DNA from: Leclercia adecarboxylata
GTDB taxonomy: Bacteria; Pseudomonadota; Gammaproteobacteria; Enterobacterales; Enterobacteriaceae
DNA: 64,000 nucleotides
Direction of reading: 5' to 3'
NCBI GenBank assembly: GCA_901472455.1
Contig: LR590464.1
Span: forward strand, 1-64,000
Shown: positions 54,620-64,000 of the stretch, piece by piece
How the letters are laid out: every line of letters starts with the position of its first letter
Numbering within the stretch: position 1 is the first letter of the stretch
The notes under the pieces: model-generated
Told to the model about the DNA's origin: nothing
Databases searched by the model: none
Seen by the model: the letters and a program-made list of their open reading frames with translations, nothing else
Position numbers and translations under genes: made by a program

Positions 54620-54743
54620 AATCAACTCCTTGATAGTTGGTGAGGTTAGACGCTCCGGTGTGTTCCTGCACATTGGCGCGTTGGCAAAACAGGAGGTTTA
54701 GGTGGCCTCCTATAAGGTTCAGATTAGATGGATAGGTGGCCCC

Positions 54744-54936
54744 ATGTCAATCATAGCGCGTGAAAAAAAACCAAAAGGCGGCGGGCAATCCCCGCAGTTT
54801 AAAATGCGTATTGATCCGGCATTGAAGGAACAGTTGGATGCTGTGGCGGCGGAAGAAGGGGGTGAGTCTCGCCAGCTGGTTGAAGGAGTTAGCGAGGGAG
54901 GCTTTACGGTTAAGGAAGATTGAACCTAAGGGCTAG
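54744..54936 (+). CDS. Small ribbon-helix-helix-like protein (one frameshift)
   Basis: About 63 residues: MSIIAREKKPKGGGQSPQFK, then MRIDPALKEQLDAVAAEEG. After removing an extra G at 54858-54862 it reads VSLASWLKELAREALRLRKI and ends EPKG. The beta-strand (QFKMRI) plus two helices is the ribbon-helix-helix pattern of antitoxins and small repressors. It lies between the SymE-like gene and the TIR gene, and may regulate either. Confidence 0.65.
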
Positions 54937-54959
54937 CATCAATGATATAGGATCAAGCC

Positions 54960-55764
54960 ATGCCTAAAAAAATGGATCGATATGGTACAGTTAAAGTAAT
55001 TTCTGGTGAATTTAAAGGTCGTATTGGCTATTACGACGATGATGATTCATTTTTTCCAGAAGATTATGAATGGAATGAAGAAGTTAACGATGGGACGCCG
55101 GAGGGTGTAACCCATGTTGCTATTGTCTATTTTGGGTATTTTTCGTTAGCAACAGAGTATTATGGTATTCCTTATGATCATTTAGAATATGCATCTATGT
55201 ATGATTTAATGAATCGTAAAAATGAACTAACTAAATTATGTTCACCTTATAATAAAACTTCACATAAAAAATTATTTAGCTATTTCTCTGAGCTGCATTA
55301 TGTTGAAACCAATCTTTTAGAACAAATCGTGGAGCAGCGCTACATGAGTAAGCCAAGTGGAGCCAAGGTTTTTATTTCCCACTCATCATTAGATAAACCT
55401 TTTGCAAAGATGTTATGTATGGATCTGGAAGCAAATGGCTATATTCCGTGGTTAGATGAATGGAACATTAAAGTTGGTGAAAGTATTCCTGAACAGATTT
55501 CTAACGGGTTGGGAGGAAGCAGATTTTATTATAGTTATTCTTTCTGAAAACGCTGCCGCTTCAAAATGGGTAGAAAGAGAGTGGCATACTAAATATTGGA
55601 GTGAAATTCAACATGGTCGTGTTCATGTGCTACCAATCCTTTTAAAGGACTGCAAGATACCTGAATTACTAAAAACAAAGAAATATGCTGACTTTAGAAA
55701 TGATTTTAATGTTGGATTGAATGATTTATTATCGGCACTAGAAAGTTTAACAAATAAAAAATAA
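54960..55764 (+). CDS. TIR-domain protein with KOW-like N-terminal domain (one frameshift)
   Basis: About 267 residues. Residues 1-30 ([20 protein letters not shown]) resemble a KOW/SH3-like barrel. A helical linker follows. The TIR domain starts near residue 135: [19 protein letters not shown], then [20 protein letters not shown], then, past a break near 55505, [20 protein letters not shown]. The Glu in SKWVEREW sits where catalytic NADases have theirs. The gene is AT-rich compared with the backbone and lies beside tRNA-Sec, both signs of acquisition. A role in defence by NAD depletion is possible but not shown. Confidence 0.8.
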
Positions 55765-55768
55765 ATAT

Positions 55769-55863
55769 TGGCGGAAGATCACAGGAGTCGAACCTGCCCG
55801 GGAACGCTGGCGTCCCCAACTGGATTTGAAGTCCAGCCACCTCACCGGAGATGACGATCTTCC
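55769..55863 (-). tRNA. selC: tRNA-Sec (UCA anticodon)
   Basis: 95 nt on the minus strand, from GGAAGATCGTCATCTCCGGT to an encoded CCA at 55769. The anticodon loop CTTCAAAT contains TCA, and the acceptor and long variable arm match selenocysteine tRNA (compare GGACTTCAAATCCAG and GGTTCGACTCCTG). selC is a known integration hotspot; the AT-rich islet starts immediately beyond its 3' end. Confidence 0.97.
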
Positions 55864-56143
55864 GCGCCTCGATTGCTACATGGAGGCGGGGCGCATTATA
55901 GCTACTTTCAAACATTTACCCCATCTTTTCGCACACTTATTTCACCCCTTTTTTGACCAGTGTTACCTCTTCAACTTAAATCTTAAGAAAATCCTCATGT
56001 TACGATCTCCTTCGCAATTTTACCGCGATCACAAAAAACAAGAATCGTAAAAACGTAACCAGAAAACGCAATACCTGACGAGTAGGGGATGGTTTACAAA
56101 ACATGTAATCGGTCTCAGCGCCCCTACGCGTGAAGGAATAACA

Positions 56144-57538
56144 ATGAAAAGCGATGTTTTGTCTGTCAAAGAGAAAATTGGTTACGGCATGGGTGACGCC
56201 GCAAGTCACATCATTTTCGATAACGTTATGTTGTACATGATGTTTTTCTATACCGATATCTTCGGTATCCCCGCCGGGTTCGTCGGCACCATGTTCCTGC
56301 TGGCCCGTGCGCTGGATGCCATCTCCGACCCCTGCATGGGGCTGATTGCCGACCGCACCCGCAGCCGCTGGGGTAAGTTCCGTCCGTGGATCCTGTTCGG
56401 GGCCATCCCGTTTGGCCTGGTCTGCGTGCTGGCCTACACCACGCCAGACCTCAGCCTGAACGGCAAAATGATCTACGCTGCCGTTACCTACACCCTGCTG
56501 ACCCTGCTCTATACCGTGGTCAATATCCCGTACTGCGCGCTGGGCGGGGTGATCACCAACGACCCGACACAGCGCATCTCCCTGCAATCCTGGCGCTTTG
56601 TGCTGGCGACGGCGGGCGGCATGCTCTCCACGGTGTTGATGATGCCGCTGGTGAATTTGATTGGCGGCGAGGATAAAGCGCTCGGCTTCCAGGGCGGCAT
56701 CGCGGTGCTGTCAGTGGTGGCGTTCATGATGCTGGCGTTCTGCTTCTTCACCACCAAAGAGCGCATCCAGGTGCCGCCTGCCACCACCTCCATGCGCGAA
56801 GATCTGCGCGACATCTGGCAGAACGACCAGTGGCGCATCGTCGGCCTGCTCACCATCCTCAATATTCTGGCGGTCTGCGTGCGCGGCGGCGCGATGATGT
56901 ATTACGTCACCTGGATCATGGGGTCGCCGGCGCTGTTCGTCGCCTTCCTCACCACCTACTGCGTCGGCAACCTGATTGGCTCCGCGCTGGCAAAACCGCT
57001 CACCGACTGGAAGTGCAAAGTCAGCGTCTTCTGGTGGACTAACGCCCTGCTGGCGGTGGCGAGCGTGGCGATGTTCTTCGTGCCGATGCAGGCCAACATC
57101 ACCATGTTTGCCTTTATCTTCGTGATTGGCGTGCTGCACCAGCTGGTGACCCCGATCCAGTGGGTGATGATGTCCGATACCGTCGATTACGGCGAGTGGA
57201 CCAATGGCAAACGCCTCACCGGCATCAGCTTTGCGGGCACGCTGTTCGTGCTCAAGCTGGGCCTGGCGCTGGGTGGCGCATTGATTGGCTGGATGCTGGC
57301 AGGCGGCGGCTACGATGCCGCAGCTAAAACCCAGAACAGCGCCACCATCAGCATCATTATTGCCCTGTTTACTCTGGTTCCGGCAGCGTGCTACCTGCTG
57401 AGCGCGGTGATCGCCAAACGCTTCTACAGCCTGAAAACGCCATTCCTGATGAAAATCATGGACGACCTGGCACAGGGTGCGCGTCGTAATCAGCAGGAAT
57501 TTAACACCCTGCCGGTCAGCAAAGAATTACAGAACTAA
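56144..57538 (+). CDS. yicJ: YicJ, GPH-family glycoside transporter
   Basis: Intact 464-residue cation:sugar symporter related to MelB. Signatures are KEKIGYGMGDAASHIIFDNV, ALDAISDPCMGLIADRTRSR and WGKFRPWILFGAIPFG. Likely imports alpha-xylosides such as isoprimeverose for YicI. It is followed 12 bp later by yicI. Confidence 0.95.
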   Translation: MKSDVLSVKEKIGYGMGDAASHIIFDNVMLYMMFFYTDIFGIPAGFVGTMFLLARALDAISDPCMGLIADRTRSRWGKFRPWILFGAIPFGLVCVLAYTTPDLSLNGKMIYAAVTYTLLTLLYTVVNIPYCALGGVITNDPTQRISLQSWRFVLATAGGMLSTVLMMPLVNLIGGEDKALGFQGGIAVLSVVAFMMLAFCFFTTKERIQVPPATTSMREDLRDIWQNDQWRIVGLLTILNILAVCVRGGAMMYYVTWIMGSPALFVAFLTTYCVGNLIGSALAKPLTDWKCKVSVFWWTNALLAVASVAMFFVPMQANITMFAFIFVIGVLHQLVTPIQWVMMSDTVDYGEWTNGKRLTGISFAGTLFVLKLGLALGGALIGWMLAGGGYDAAAKTQNSATISIIIALFTLVPAACYLLSAVIAKRFYSLKTPFLMKIMDDLAQGARRNQQEFNTLPVSKELQN

Positions 57539-57550
57539 GAGGACGAACGT

Positions 57551-59869
57551 ATGAAAATCAGTGATGGAAACTGGCTCATTCAACCGGGTCTGAACGTGAC
57601 CTATCCGGTTCAGGTATTCGATGTGGAGCAGCAGGGCAACGACCTGGTGGTGTATGTCGCCCCGCGAGACGTGCGCGAGCGCACCTGGCAGCTCGACACT
57701 CTGATGTTCACGGTGCGCCTGTTTTCGCCGCAGGAGGGGATTGTCGGGGTGCGCATCGAGCACTTCCAGGGCGCGCTGGATAACGGCCCGTACTATCCGC
57801 TCAACGTCCTGAAGGACGTTAACGTGCAGATTGAAAACAACGCCGGGTTTGCCGAGCTGAAAAGCGGCAACGTCAGCGTGCGCGTCACCAAAGGCGAGTT
57901 CTGGGCGCTCGATTTCCTCAGGAACGGGCAGCGCATCACCGGCAGTCAGCTGAAAAACAACGGCTACGTGCAGGATGGCAACAGCGATCGCAACTACATG
58001 TTCGAGCGGCTGGATCTGGGCGTGGGCGAAACCGTCTACGGCCTGGGCGAGCGTTTTACCGCCCTGGTGCGCAACGGCCAGACGGTCGAAACCTGGAACC
58101 GCGACGGCGGCACCAGCACTGAACAGTCGTACAAAAATATCCCGTTCTACCTCACCAACCGTGGCTATGGCGTGCTGGTGAACCACCCGGAAAACGTCTC
58201 GTTCGAAATCGGCTCCGAGAAGGTGTCCAAGGTGCAGTTCAGCGTCGAGGGCGAGTATCTGGAGTATTTCGTCATCGACGGCCCGACGCCAAAAGAGGTG
58301 CTCAACCGCTATACGCAGTTCACCGGACGTCCGGCGCTGCCGCCAGCGTGGTCGTTTGGCCTGTGGCTCACCACCTCGTTTACCACTAACTATGACGAAG
58401 CGACGGTAAACAGCTTTATCGACGGCATGGCCGAGCGCGACCTGCCGCTGCACGTCTTCCACTTCGACTGCTTCTGGATGAAGGCCTTCCAGTGGTGCGA
58501 CTTCGAGTGGGACCCGGTGACCTTCCCGGACCCGGAAGGGATGATCCGCCGTCTGAAGGAGAAAGGGCTGAAGGTCTGCGTATGGATCAACCCGTACATC
58601 GGCCAGAAATCGCCAGTCTTCAGGGAACTGAAAGAGAAGGGCTATCTGTTGAAACGCCCGGACGGCTCGCTATGGCAGTGGGATAAATGGCAGCCGGGGC
58701 TGGCGATCTACGACTTTACCAACCCGGAAGCCTGCCAGTGGTATGCCGACAAGCTGAAAGGCCTGGTGGATATCGGCGTTGACTGCTTCAAGACCGACTT
58801 TGGCGAGCGCATCCCGACCGACGTGCAGTGGTTCGACGGCTCCGATCCGCAAAAAATGCACAACCACTACGCCTATATCTATAACGAGCTGGTGTGGAAC
58901 GTGCTGAAAGAGACGGTAGGCGAAGAGGAGGCGGTGCTGTTTGCCCGTTCGGCCTCGGTGGGTGCGCAACAGTTCCCGGTGCACTGGGGCGGCGACTGCT
59001 ACGCCAACTACGAGTCGATGGCCGAAAGCCTGCGCGGCGGGCTATCGATTGGCCTGTCCGGGTTCGGATTCTGGAGCCACGATATCGGCGGGTTCGAAAA
59101 CACCGCTCCGGCGCACGTTTACAAACGCTGGTGCGCGTTTGGGCTGCTCTCCAGCCATAGCCGCCTGCATGGCAGCAAATCCTACCGCGTGCCATGGGCT
59201 TACGATGATGAATCCTGCGACGTGGTGCGTCACTTTACCCAGCTGAAATGCCGGATGATGCCATACCTCTATCGCCAGGCGGCACTGGCGCGTGAGTCTG
59301 GCACGCCGATGCTGCGGGCGATGATGCTCGAGTTCCCGGACGATCCGGCCTGCGATTATCTCGACCGCCAGTACATGCTGGGGGATTCGGTGCTGGTGGC
59401 ACCGGTGTTCAGCGAGGCGGGGGATGTGCAGTTCTACCTGCCGGAAGGGCGCTGGACGCACCTGTGGCACAACGACGAAATCCAGGGCAACCGCTGGCAT
59501 AAACAGCAGCACGACTTCCGAAGCCTGCCGGTCTACGTGCGCAACAACACCCTGCTGGCGCTGGGCAATAACGACCAGAAGCCGGACTATGCCTGGAATG
59601 AGGGAACGGCCTTCCAGCTGTTTAACCTGGACGATGGCGCCACGGCGGTGAGCGAAGTCTCCGCGGCGAACGGTGCTGTCGCCTTCACCCTGACCGCGAC
59701 GCGCAGCGGCGACACCCTGACCCTGAAAGGAAGCGGCGAGGCGCGGGACTGGTCGGTCTGTTTGCGCAATGTGCACAATGTTAGCGGTGTGAAAGGTGCG
59801 TCACATGCTGGCAGCGAGTGGGGCGTGGTGATGAAAGCAGAGGGGGACGAGGTGGTGATTCACCTCTGA
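57551..59869 (+). CDS. yicI: Alpha-xylosidase YicI (GH31)
   Basis: Intact 772-residue cytosolic alpha-xylosidase, the same length as in E. coli. The catalytic nucleophile Asp is in [20 protein letters not shown]. The acid/base Asp is in the conserved region [14 protein letters not shown], and the substrate-binding [14 protein letters not shown] is also present. Releases xylose from alpha-xylosyl oligosaccharides. Confidence 0.97.
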   Translation: MKISDGNWLIQPGLNVTYPVQVFDVEQQGNDLVVYVAPRDVRERTWQLDTLMFTVRLFSPQEGIVGVRIEHFQGALDNGPYYPLNVLKDVNVQIENNAGFAELKSGNVSVRVTKGEFWALDFLRNGQRITGSQLKNNGYVQDGNSDRNYMFERLDLGVGETVYGLGERFTALVRNGQTVETWNRDGGTSTEQSYKNIPFYLTNRGYGVLVNHPENVSFEIGSEKVSKVQFSVEGEYLEYFVIDGPTPKEVLNRYTQFTGRPALPPAWSFGLWLTTSFTTNYDEATVNSFIDGMAERDLPLHVFHFDCFWMKAFQWCDFEWDPVTFPDPEGMIRRLKEKGLKVCVWINPYIGQKSPVFRELKEKGYLLKRPDGSLWQWDKWQPGLAIYDFTNPEACQWYADKLKGLVDIGVDCFKTDFGERIPTDVQWFDGSDPQKMHNHYAYIYNELVWNVLKETVGEEEAVLFARSASVGAQQFPVHWGGDCYANYESMAESLRGGLSIGLSGFGFWSHDIGGFENTAPAHVYKRWCAFGLLSSHSRLHGSKSYRVPWAYDDESCDVVRHFTQLKCRMMPYLYRQAALARESGTPMLRAMMLEFPDDPACDYLDRQYMLGDSVLVAPVFSEAGDVQFYLPEGRWTHLWHNDEIQGNRWHKQQHDFRSLPVYVRNNTLLALGNNDQKPDYAWNEGTAFQLFNLDDGATAVSEVSAANGAVAFTLTATRSGDTLTLKGSGEARDWSVCLRNVHNVSGVKGASHAGSEWGVVMKAEGDEVVIHL

Positions 59870-59876
59870 GACCCTT

Positions 59877-59915
59877 CACCCTAACCCTCTCCCATTAGGG
59901 GAGAGGGAAGAGTGA
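59877..59915. repeat. REP-like palindrome
   Basis: CACCCTAACCCTCTCCCATTAGGGGAGAGGGAAGAG between yicI and yicH, same family as the array at 36378. Confidence 0.7.
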
Positions 59916-59948
59916 GAGCCCATCTTTAAGCAGGTGATAACGGGGTTG

Positions 59949-59983
59949 CTCCCTCTCCCTTTCAGGGAGAGGGCTGGGGTGAG
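59949..59983. repeat. REP-like palindrome forming the 3' end of yicH
   Basis: CTCCCTCTCCCTTTCAGGGAGAGGGCTGGGGTGAGG. The yicH stop codon and its last codons lie inside this repeat. Confidence 0.7.
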
Positions 59984-61674
59984 GGTTGTTGCTCAACCGT
60001 ATTCACCGCCCCACCCGTCATCGTCTGCGTGACCTGCTGTTTATTCATATTTACCGCATTCAGCCTGCCGTTGACTGTCGGCTTCAAGGGCGTGTCTTTT
60101 TGTACATTACCGCTGGCGGTGAGCTGAATATTGCCGTCGCCCGTGACCGGCAGCGCGGGCCAACCCCACTGCTGGAGCACGTTCAACGGCACACCTCGAC
60201 CGGTCAGGTTGAGGGTCGTCTGGCGTACCGGCGTCTGCGAGACGCTGGCCTTCGCTTCCAGAATGCCTTTCTCGGTAAAGGCGCTCAGTTCATTGATGGC
60301 AATCGTCGAGGCGTTAGCCGTCAGGGAGAGCGACGGACGGCGCACGTCCACCCGGTTAAAGGTGGCAGCCGCCCCGTTCAGGGTGGCGGTGCCCGCCCAT
60401 ACGCCCCACTGCCGATCTTTCGCCAGTTGCAGGTTGGTGCCGTAACCGTCGAGGGCGGTGATCTGCCACGGGAAGGCGGGATCAACGTCGATCACCAGGT
60501 TACGGCTCAGGCCGAATTTGCGCAGCGTGACGTTGTGCAGCCATTCCGGCAGTGTCTCCATCCATTGTGTTTTCCAGTTTTGCGGCAGGGTGTACTCCAG
60601 CCCGGCGACGGCGACATCGTCCAGCACCAGCGTTTTTCCGCTGCGCAACCAGTTGCCGGAGGTGCGCACCATCCCGCCTTCCCAGCGCGAGGTGAACTGG
60701 CGCAGGGCAATCCCCTGCGGGGCAAATTCCGCATTCAGGATCGGGTCGAACAGGTGCAGCGAGCCGTAGATAAACTCACTGGCGTTCATCGACAGGCGAC
60801 CGTCCTCGCTCTGCCAGTCGCCCTGGCTCAGGGTCAGGTTGCGCAGGCTCAAATCGAGATCCGTGACCGCCCAGTCCGGCCCTTGCAGGCGGGCGTCCGT
60901 CACGTCGAGGCGGCCAATCTGCAACGACGGCAGGGTGGTGATGGGGGCAAAAAAGTCGGACAGCGATTTATCGCTCTGCAGGCGGATATCGTTCAGGCGC
61001 ATATTGTCCACCTTCCAGCCGCCGTTGGCGTCGCGGCGTGCGGTGCCGGTGAGGGAGCCTCGTGCCATATCCGCACCGATGGTGGTCAGCACCACCTCTT
61101 TGTCGGTCAACTCCCCCTCGATCAGCACGTTGCTGGCCGGTACGCCGTTCAGCGTCAGCGACCCGGCGCTGATCTGGATGTTTGCTTTTTTACCCAGCAC
61201 ATTACCTGCTTCAGGGTCCCAGGGGCGCACGCCGCCGGTCACCTTCTGGGCGCTGAGATCCCACGCGGTATTGGGGCTGTTAAAGGCCATGTTATTCAGC
61301 AGCAGGCGATCGGCCTGGAAGGGAAGCGGCGCCGTCTGGGGCGAAAGGTTCAGCGTGCCGTCAAACAGGGTAATGGTATCCATATGCAGCGGATCGGTGA
61401 GCTGGCGGCTGCTCACGCCGATATCCACCATTTTCGCTACCAGGGTCGCCGGTTGGCCATCGCGCCCGAAGGTGACGTTTTTCAGCACCAGGTGAGTAGG
61501 GGACGAGAAGCGGTGATCCATCAGGTCGAAATTGAGTTCGTAGTCGGTGTTTACCGTGATCCAGCTACTGACCTGCGCCGCTCCCCAGCGGGTCTGAACA
61601 AGGATATAGAGCGCGAGAATCGCGATAAGCAGAACGGCCAGAATACCGACGAGAAGCTTTCCAATAAATTTCAT
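59962..61674 (-). CDS. yicH: YicH, AsmA-family inner-membrane protein
   Basis: Intact, 570 residues. One N-terminal helix (LLVGILAVLLIAILALYILV) anchors a large periplasmic, beta-rich AsmA-like domain (VNTDYELNFDLMDHRF; LNLTGRGVPLNVLQQWGWPA). AsmA-like proteins are implicated in lipid transport to the outer membrane. The C-terminal tail VEQQPSPQPSP is encoded by a REP-like repeat. A long open frame on the opposite strand is a shadow. Confidence 0.94.
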   Translation of the reverse strand: MKFIGKLLVGILAVLLIAILALYILVQTRWGAAQVSSWITVNTDYELNFDLMDHRFSSPTHLVLKNVTFGRDGQPATLVAKMVDIGVSSRQLTDPLHMDTITLFDGTLNLSPQTAPLPFQADRLLLNNMAFNSPNTAWDLSAQKVTGGVRPWDPEAGNVLGKKANIQISAGSLTLNGVPASNVLIEGELTDKEVVLTTIGADMARGSLTGTARRDANGGWKVDNMRLNDIRLQSDKSLSDFFAPITTLPSLQIGRLDVTDARLQGPDWAVTDLDLSLRNLTLSQGDWQSEDGRLSMNASEFIYGSLHLFDPILNAEFAPQGIALRQFTSRWEGGMVRTSGNWLRSGKTLVLDDVAVAGLEYTLPQNWKTQWMETLPEWLHNVTLRKFGLSRNLVIDVDPAFPWQITALDGYGTNLQLAKDRQWGVWAGTATLNGAAATFNRVDVRRPSLSLTANASTIAINELSAFTEKGILEAKASVSQTPVRQTTLNLTGRGVPLNVLQQWGWPALPVTGDGNIQLTASGNVQKDTPLKPTVNGRLNAVNMNKQQVTQTMTGGAVNTVEQQPSPQPSP

Positions 61675-61760
61675 GGTCTTCCATCACGTAAAACACACAT
61701 AAAGGAGTTATGCACGATTTATGCGCATTGCTCAAGGCGCGAATGGTGGAATTCCGGGTT

Positions 61761-61784
61761 ACGGCAGCAGTTGCCTGCTGCCGT
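61761..61784. terminator. Perfect hairpin between xanP and yicH
   Basis: ACGGCAGCAG-TTGC-CTGCTGCCGT, a 10-bp perfect stem just after the xanP stop (minus strand). No clear T run on that strand, so attenuation or RNA protection is also possible. Confidence 0.6.
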
Positions 61785-61792
61785 TAAAAGGA

Positions 61793-63184
61793 TTAGTTCT
61801 TTTCTGGCGGGAAGATCAGATTCAGGACGATAGCGGTGATCCCACCGGCTGCGATGCCGGAAGAGAGCAGGTTTTTCACCCAGTCAGGGGCAAACTGCAG
61901 GATCAGCGGCTGCTGAGACACACCCAGGCCTACCGCCAGTGACAGCGCGATAATCATGATGGCGCGGCGGTTCAGCGGTTCACGGGAAACAATACGCACG
62001 CCGGATGCCGCGATAGTGCCGAACATCACCAGCGTTGCGCCGCCCAGCACCGGCTCAGGAATGTGCTGCACAAAGCCACTCACCGCCGGGAACAGACCGA
62101 GCACAATCAGCATCAGCGCCACGACAAAGCCCACGTAGCGGCTGGCAACGCCGGTCAGCTGGATCACGCCGTTGTTCTGGCCGAAGCAGGAGTTCGGGAA
62201 GGTATTGAACACGCCGGAAACAAAGGAGTTCAGGCCGTTGGCCAGCACGCCGCCCTTCAGGCGCTTCATGTACAGCGGGCCAGAGACCGGCTGCTCAGAG
62301 ACGTCGGAAGTGGCCGTGATATCGCCGATCGTTTCCAGGGAGGTGATCATAAACACCAGCATCAGCGGCAGGAGCAGGTTCCAGTCGATGCCGAGACCGT
62401 AATAAAGTGGCGTCGGAACTACGATCAGCGGGTTGTCGGTCGGGGTATTGTTTTGCGGCAACATGTCCATCGCCCAGGCTGCCAGGTAACCTGCCGCCAT
62501 GGCGATCACCAGTGAGGCGACGCGCAGGTACGGGTTACGCTGACGGTTGAGCAGAATAATGATTGCCAGCACCACACCCGCCAGCAGCAGGTTTTTTGGG
62601 GCGCCGAAAGTGTGATCGGCCATCGCAGCGTAACCGCCGCCGATGGAGGTGAGACCGACCTGAATCAGCGACAGGCCGATAATCATCACCACCACGCCGG
62701 AGACCAGCGGAGTAATAATGCGGCGCGCCAGGTGCAATACGCGGGAGATGACCATCTCGGTGCAGCTTGCCAGCATCAGAGTGCCGAACAAGGCTGCCAT
62801 CATCGTAGGGACATCCGCGCCGCCGGTTTTCAGCGCCGTGCCGCCCATGATCAGCGGAGCCACAAAGTTAAAGCTGGTGCCCTGAATCGACAGCAGACCG
62901 GAACCCACCGGCCCCCAGGCTTTAATCTGAATGATGGATGCCACGCCCGAAGCAAACAGCGACATGCTGATGATGTGCTGGGTGTCCTGCGCCGGTAAGC
63001 CGAGTGCCTGGCAGATCAGCAGGGCAGGGGTGATCACCGCCACAAACATTGCCAGCAGATGCTGACAGGCGGCGAACAAGGTCTGCGCCAGCGGCGGGCG
63101 ATCTTCAAGACGGTAAATCAGTTCACTGTTATGCGGCTGCGCAATCGGTTGCGCATCTTGCTGTTCTACGGCGTTAACGGACAT
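61793..63184 (-). CDS. xanP: XanP xanthine permease (NCS2/NAT family)
   Basis: Intact 463-residue proton symporter for xanthine. NAT signatures are [34 protein letters not shown] and the family motif [14 protein letters not shown]. Fourteen membrane segments expected. Divergent from gltS. Confidence 0.96.
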   Translation of the reverse strand: MSVNAVEQQDAQPIAQPHNSELIYRLEDRPPLAQTLFAACQHLLAMFVAVITPALLICQALGLPAQDTQHIISMSLFASGVASIIQIKAWGPVGSGLLSIQGTSFNFVAPLIMGGTALKTGGADVPTMMAALFGTLMLASCTEMVISRVLHLARRIITPLVSGVVVMIIGLSLIQVGLTSIGGGYAAMADHTFGAPKNLLLAGVVLAIIILLNRQRNPYLRVASLVIAMAAGYLAAWAMDMLPQNNTPTDNPLIVVPTPLYYGLGIDWNLLLPLMLVFMITSLETIGDITATSDVSEQPVSGPLYMKRLKGGVLANGLNSFVSGVFNTFPNSCFGQNNGVIQLTGVASRYVGFVVALMLIVLGLFPAVSGFVQHIPEPVLGGATLVMFGTIAASGVRIVSREPLNRRAIMIIALSLAVGLGVSQQPLILQFAPDWVKNLLSSGIAAGGITAIVLNLIFPPEKN

Positions 63185-63408
63185 CTGCTGCGATCCCCTG
63201 GAAGAAAAGCGGGCATTTTAGCCGAGTGGATGAGAAAAGCAAACGATTGCTCACAAATATCGTTGATAAAAGCCTCAACTTAATGCGGCTTTTCTGTCAC
63301 GCCACGGCAAAGTTCATTACACTCCTGCTCCCGATTGTGCTTAAGTCGCGCAATCGGTTCAGGAAAACGCGCATGTTGATGGAGTACGTGCCATATAAGG
63401 AGCCTACT

Positions 63409-64000
63409 ATGATTCATCTTGATACGTTGTCGACCCTCGTTGCGGCAACGCTGGTTTTACTGCTTGGCCGTAAGCTGGTTCACAGTGTCCCCCTTCTCAG
63501 AAAATACACCATCCCGGAACCCGTCGCGGGCGGGCTGTTAGCCGCCGTTGCGCTGCTGGTGCTGAAAAAAAGCATGGGCTGGGAAATCGACTTTGATATG
63601 TCGCTAAAAGACCCGCTGATGCTGGCTTTCTTCGCCACCATCGGCCTGAACGCCAACCTCGCCAGCCTGCGGGCTGGTGGCAAAATGCTGGGCGTGTTTT
63701 TAATTGTGGTGGTCGGGCTGCTGGTGATGCAGAACGCCATCGGTATCGGCATGGCCTCCCTGCTGGGGCTGGATCCGCTGATGGGCCTGCTGGCCGGCTC
63801 CATTACCCTGTCCGGCGGACACGGCACCGGGGCGGCGTGGAGCAAACTGTTTATCGAGCGCTATGGGTTCCAGAATGCGACCGAAGTGGCGATGGCCTGC
63901 GCCACTTTCGGCCTGGTGCTGGGTGGTCTCATCGGCGGGCCGGTGGCGCGCTATCTGGTGAAGCACTCCACCACCCCGAACGGTAGACCGGAAGATGAAG
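63409..64000 (+). CDS. gltS: GltS sodium/glutamate symporter (3' end outside window)
   Basis: The first 197 residues of the glutamate:Na+ symporter are visible, beginning MIHLDTLSTLVAATLVLLLG. The pore-loop motif SGGHGTGAAWSKLF and TIPEPVAGGLLAAVALLVLK are conserved. SD AAGGAG lies just upstream. It reads out of the window. Confidence 0.96.
   Translation, partial: MIHLDTLSTLVAATLVLLLGRKLVHSVPLLRKYTIPEPVAGGLLAAVALLVLKKSMGWEIDFDMSLKDPLMLAFFATIGLNANLASLRAGGKMLGVFLIVVVGLLVMQNAIGIGMASLLGLDPLMGLLAGSITLSGGHGTGAAWSKLFIERYGFQNATEVAMACATFGLVLGGLIGGPVARYLVKHSTTPNGRPEDE

Noticed and set aside
53700..55768. A second copy of the selC 3' end marking an att site for the TIR/SymE islet
   Set aside because: I looked for the last 20 or so bases of the tRNA (GGCGGAAGATCACAGG on the + strand) to the left of selC and saw no repeat, and there is no integrase gene. 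Integration at selC remains only a suggestion.
59986..61833. A 615-residue open frame on the + strand opposite yicH
   Set aside because: The composition is typical of an antisense shadow (rich in Arg, Gln, His and Val). YicH on the minus strand is a clear AsmA-family protein.

Overview
The window is chromosomal DNA from a member of the Enterobacteriaceae. Gene order and protein sequences follow the Escherichia coli/Salmonella backbone: dnaA-dnaN-recF-gyrB, yidA, yidR-yidQ-ibpA-ibpB-yidE-yidH-yidG-yidF, emrD, tisB/istR, ivbL-ilvB-ilvN, yicN-nepI-yicL, yicS, nlpA, selC-yicJ-yicI-yicH-xanP-gltS. The divergence, high GC and accessory content suggest the Enterobacter/Leclercia/Lelliottia group rather than E. 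coli. That placement is inference from memory; no search was run.

A caution for every reader: about half of the genes are broken by single-base shifts, mostly in homopolymer runs, and these include the essential genes dnaA and gyrB. This is the signature of an unpolished assembly, not of gene decay. I therefore annotate such genes as one full-length CDS spanning the frames and name the visible breaks.

Layout. 1-6109: replication and DNA topology block, with an unusual palindromic element between dnaN and recF. 6202-13306: a sugar-acid catabolic cluster where E. coli has the dgo genes. It holds a UxuR/ExuR-like GntR regulator, an enolase-superfamily dehydratase, and a divergent set of a mannonate-oxidoreductase-like enzyme, an LgoD-like zinc dehydrogenase, an Ldh2-family oxidoreductase and an MFS permease, with repeated UxuR-like operators in the divergent gap. 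13466-22933: yid/ibp backbone with heat-shock control of ibpAB, dsdA and emrD. 23162-24155: GNAT enzyme and the SOS-controlled tisB toxin with its IstR-1 antitoxin RNA. 24585-25974: an AT-rich islet with an orphan T6SS Hcp protein preceded by a candidate effector/immunity pair. 26613-28795: ivbL attenuator and ilvBN. 28797-33198: a deoQKPX-type deoxyribose locus. 33356-37619: alpha/beta hydrolase, yicN, nepI, a higher-order tandem repeat array, and yicL. 37769-43921: a beta-glucoside/cellobiose PTS operon with porin and LacI-type regulator. 43958-53468: yicS, a GNAT/TetR/drug-efflux insertion, nlpA, an AAA ATPase, and a YbgA-HiuH-MerR-Blc-methyltransferase block. 53502-55863: a selC-linked islet with a GNAT enzyme, a SymE-like toxin, a ribbon-helix-helix-like protein and a TIR-domain protein. 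56144-64000: yicJI alpha-xyloside genes, yicH, xanP and the start of gltS.

How the genes work together: three local catabolic units (sugar acids, deoxyribose, beta-glucosides) each pair a dedicated regulator with a transporter and enzymes. Each has a divergent or upstream regulatory gap in which candidate operators can be seen. The most novel material is the orphan-hcp islet, the TIR/SymE islet at selC and the tandem palindrome array.
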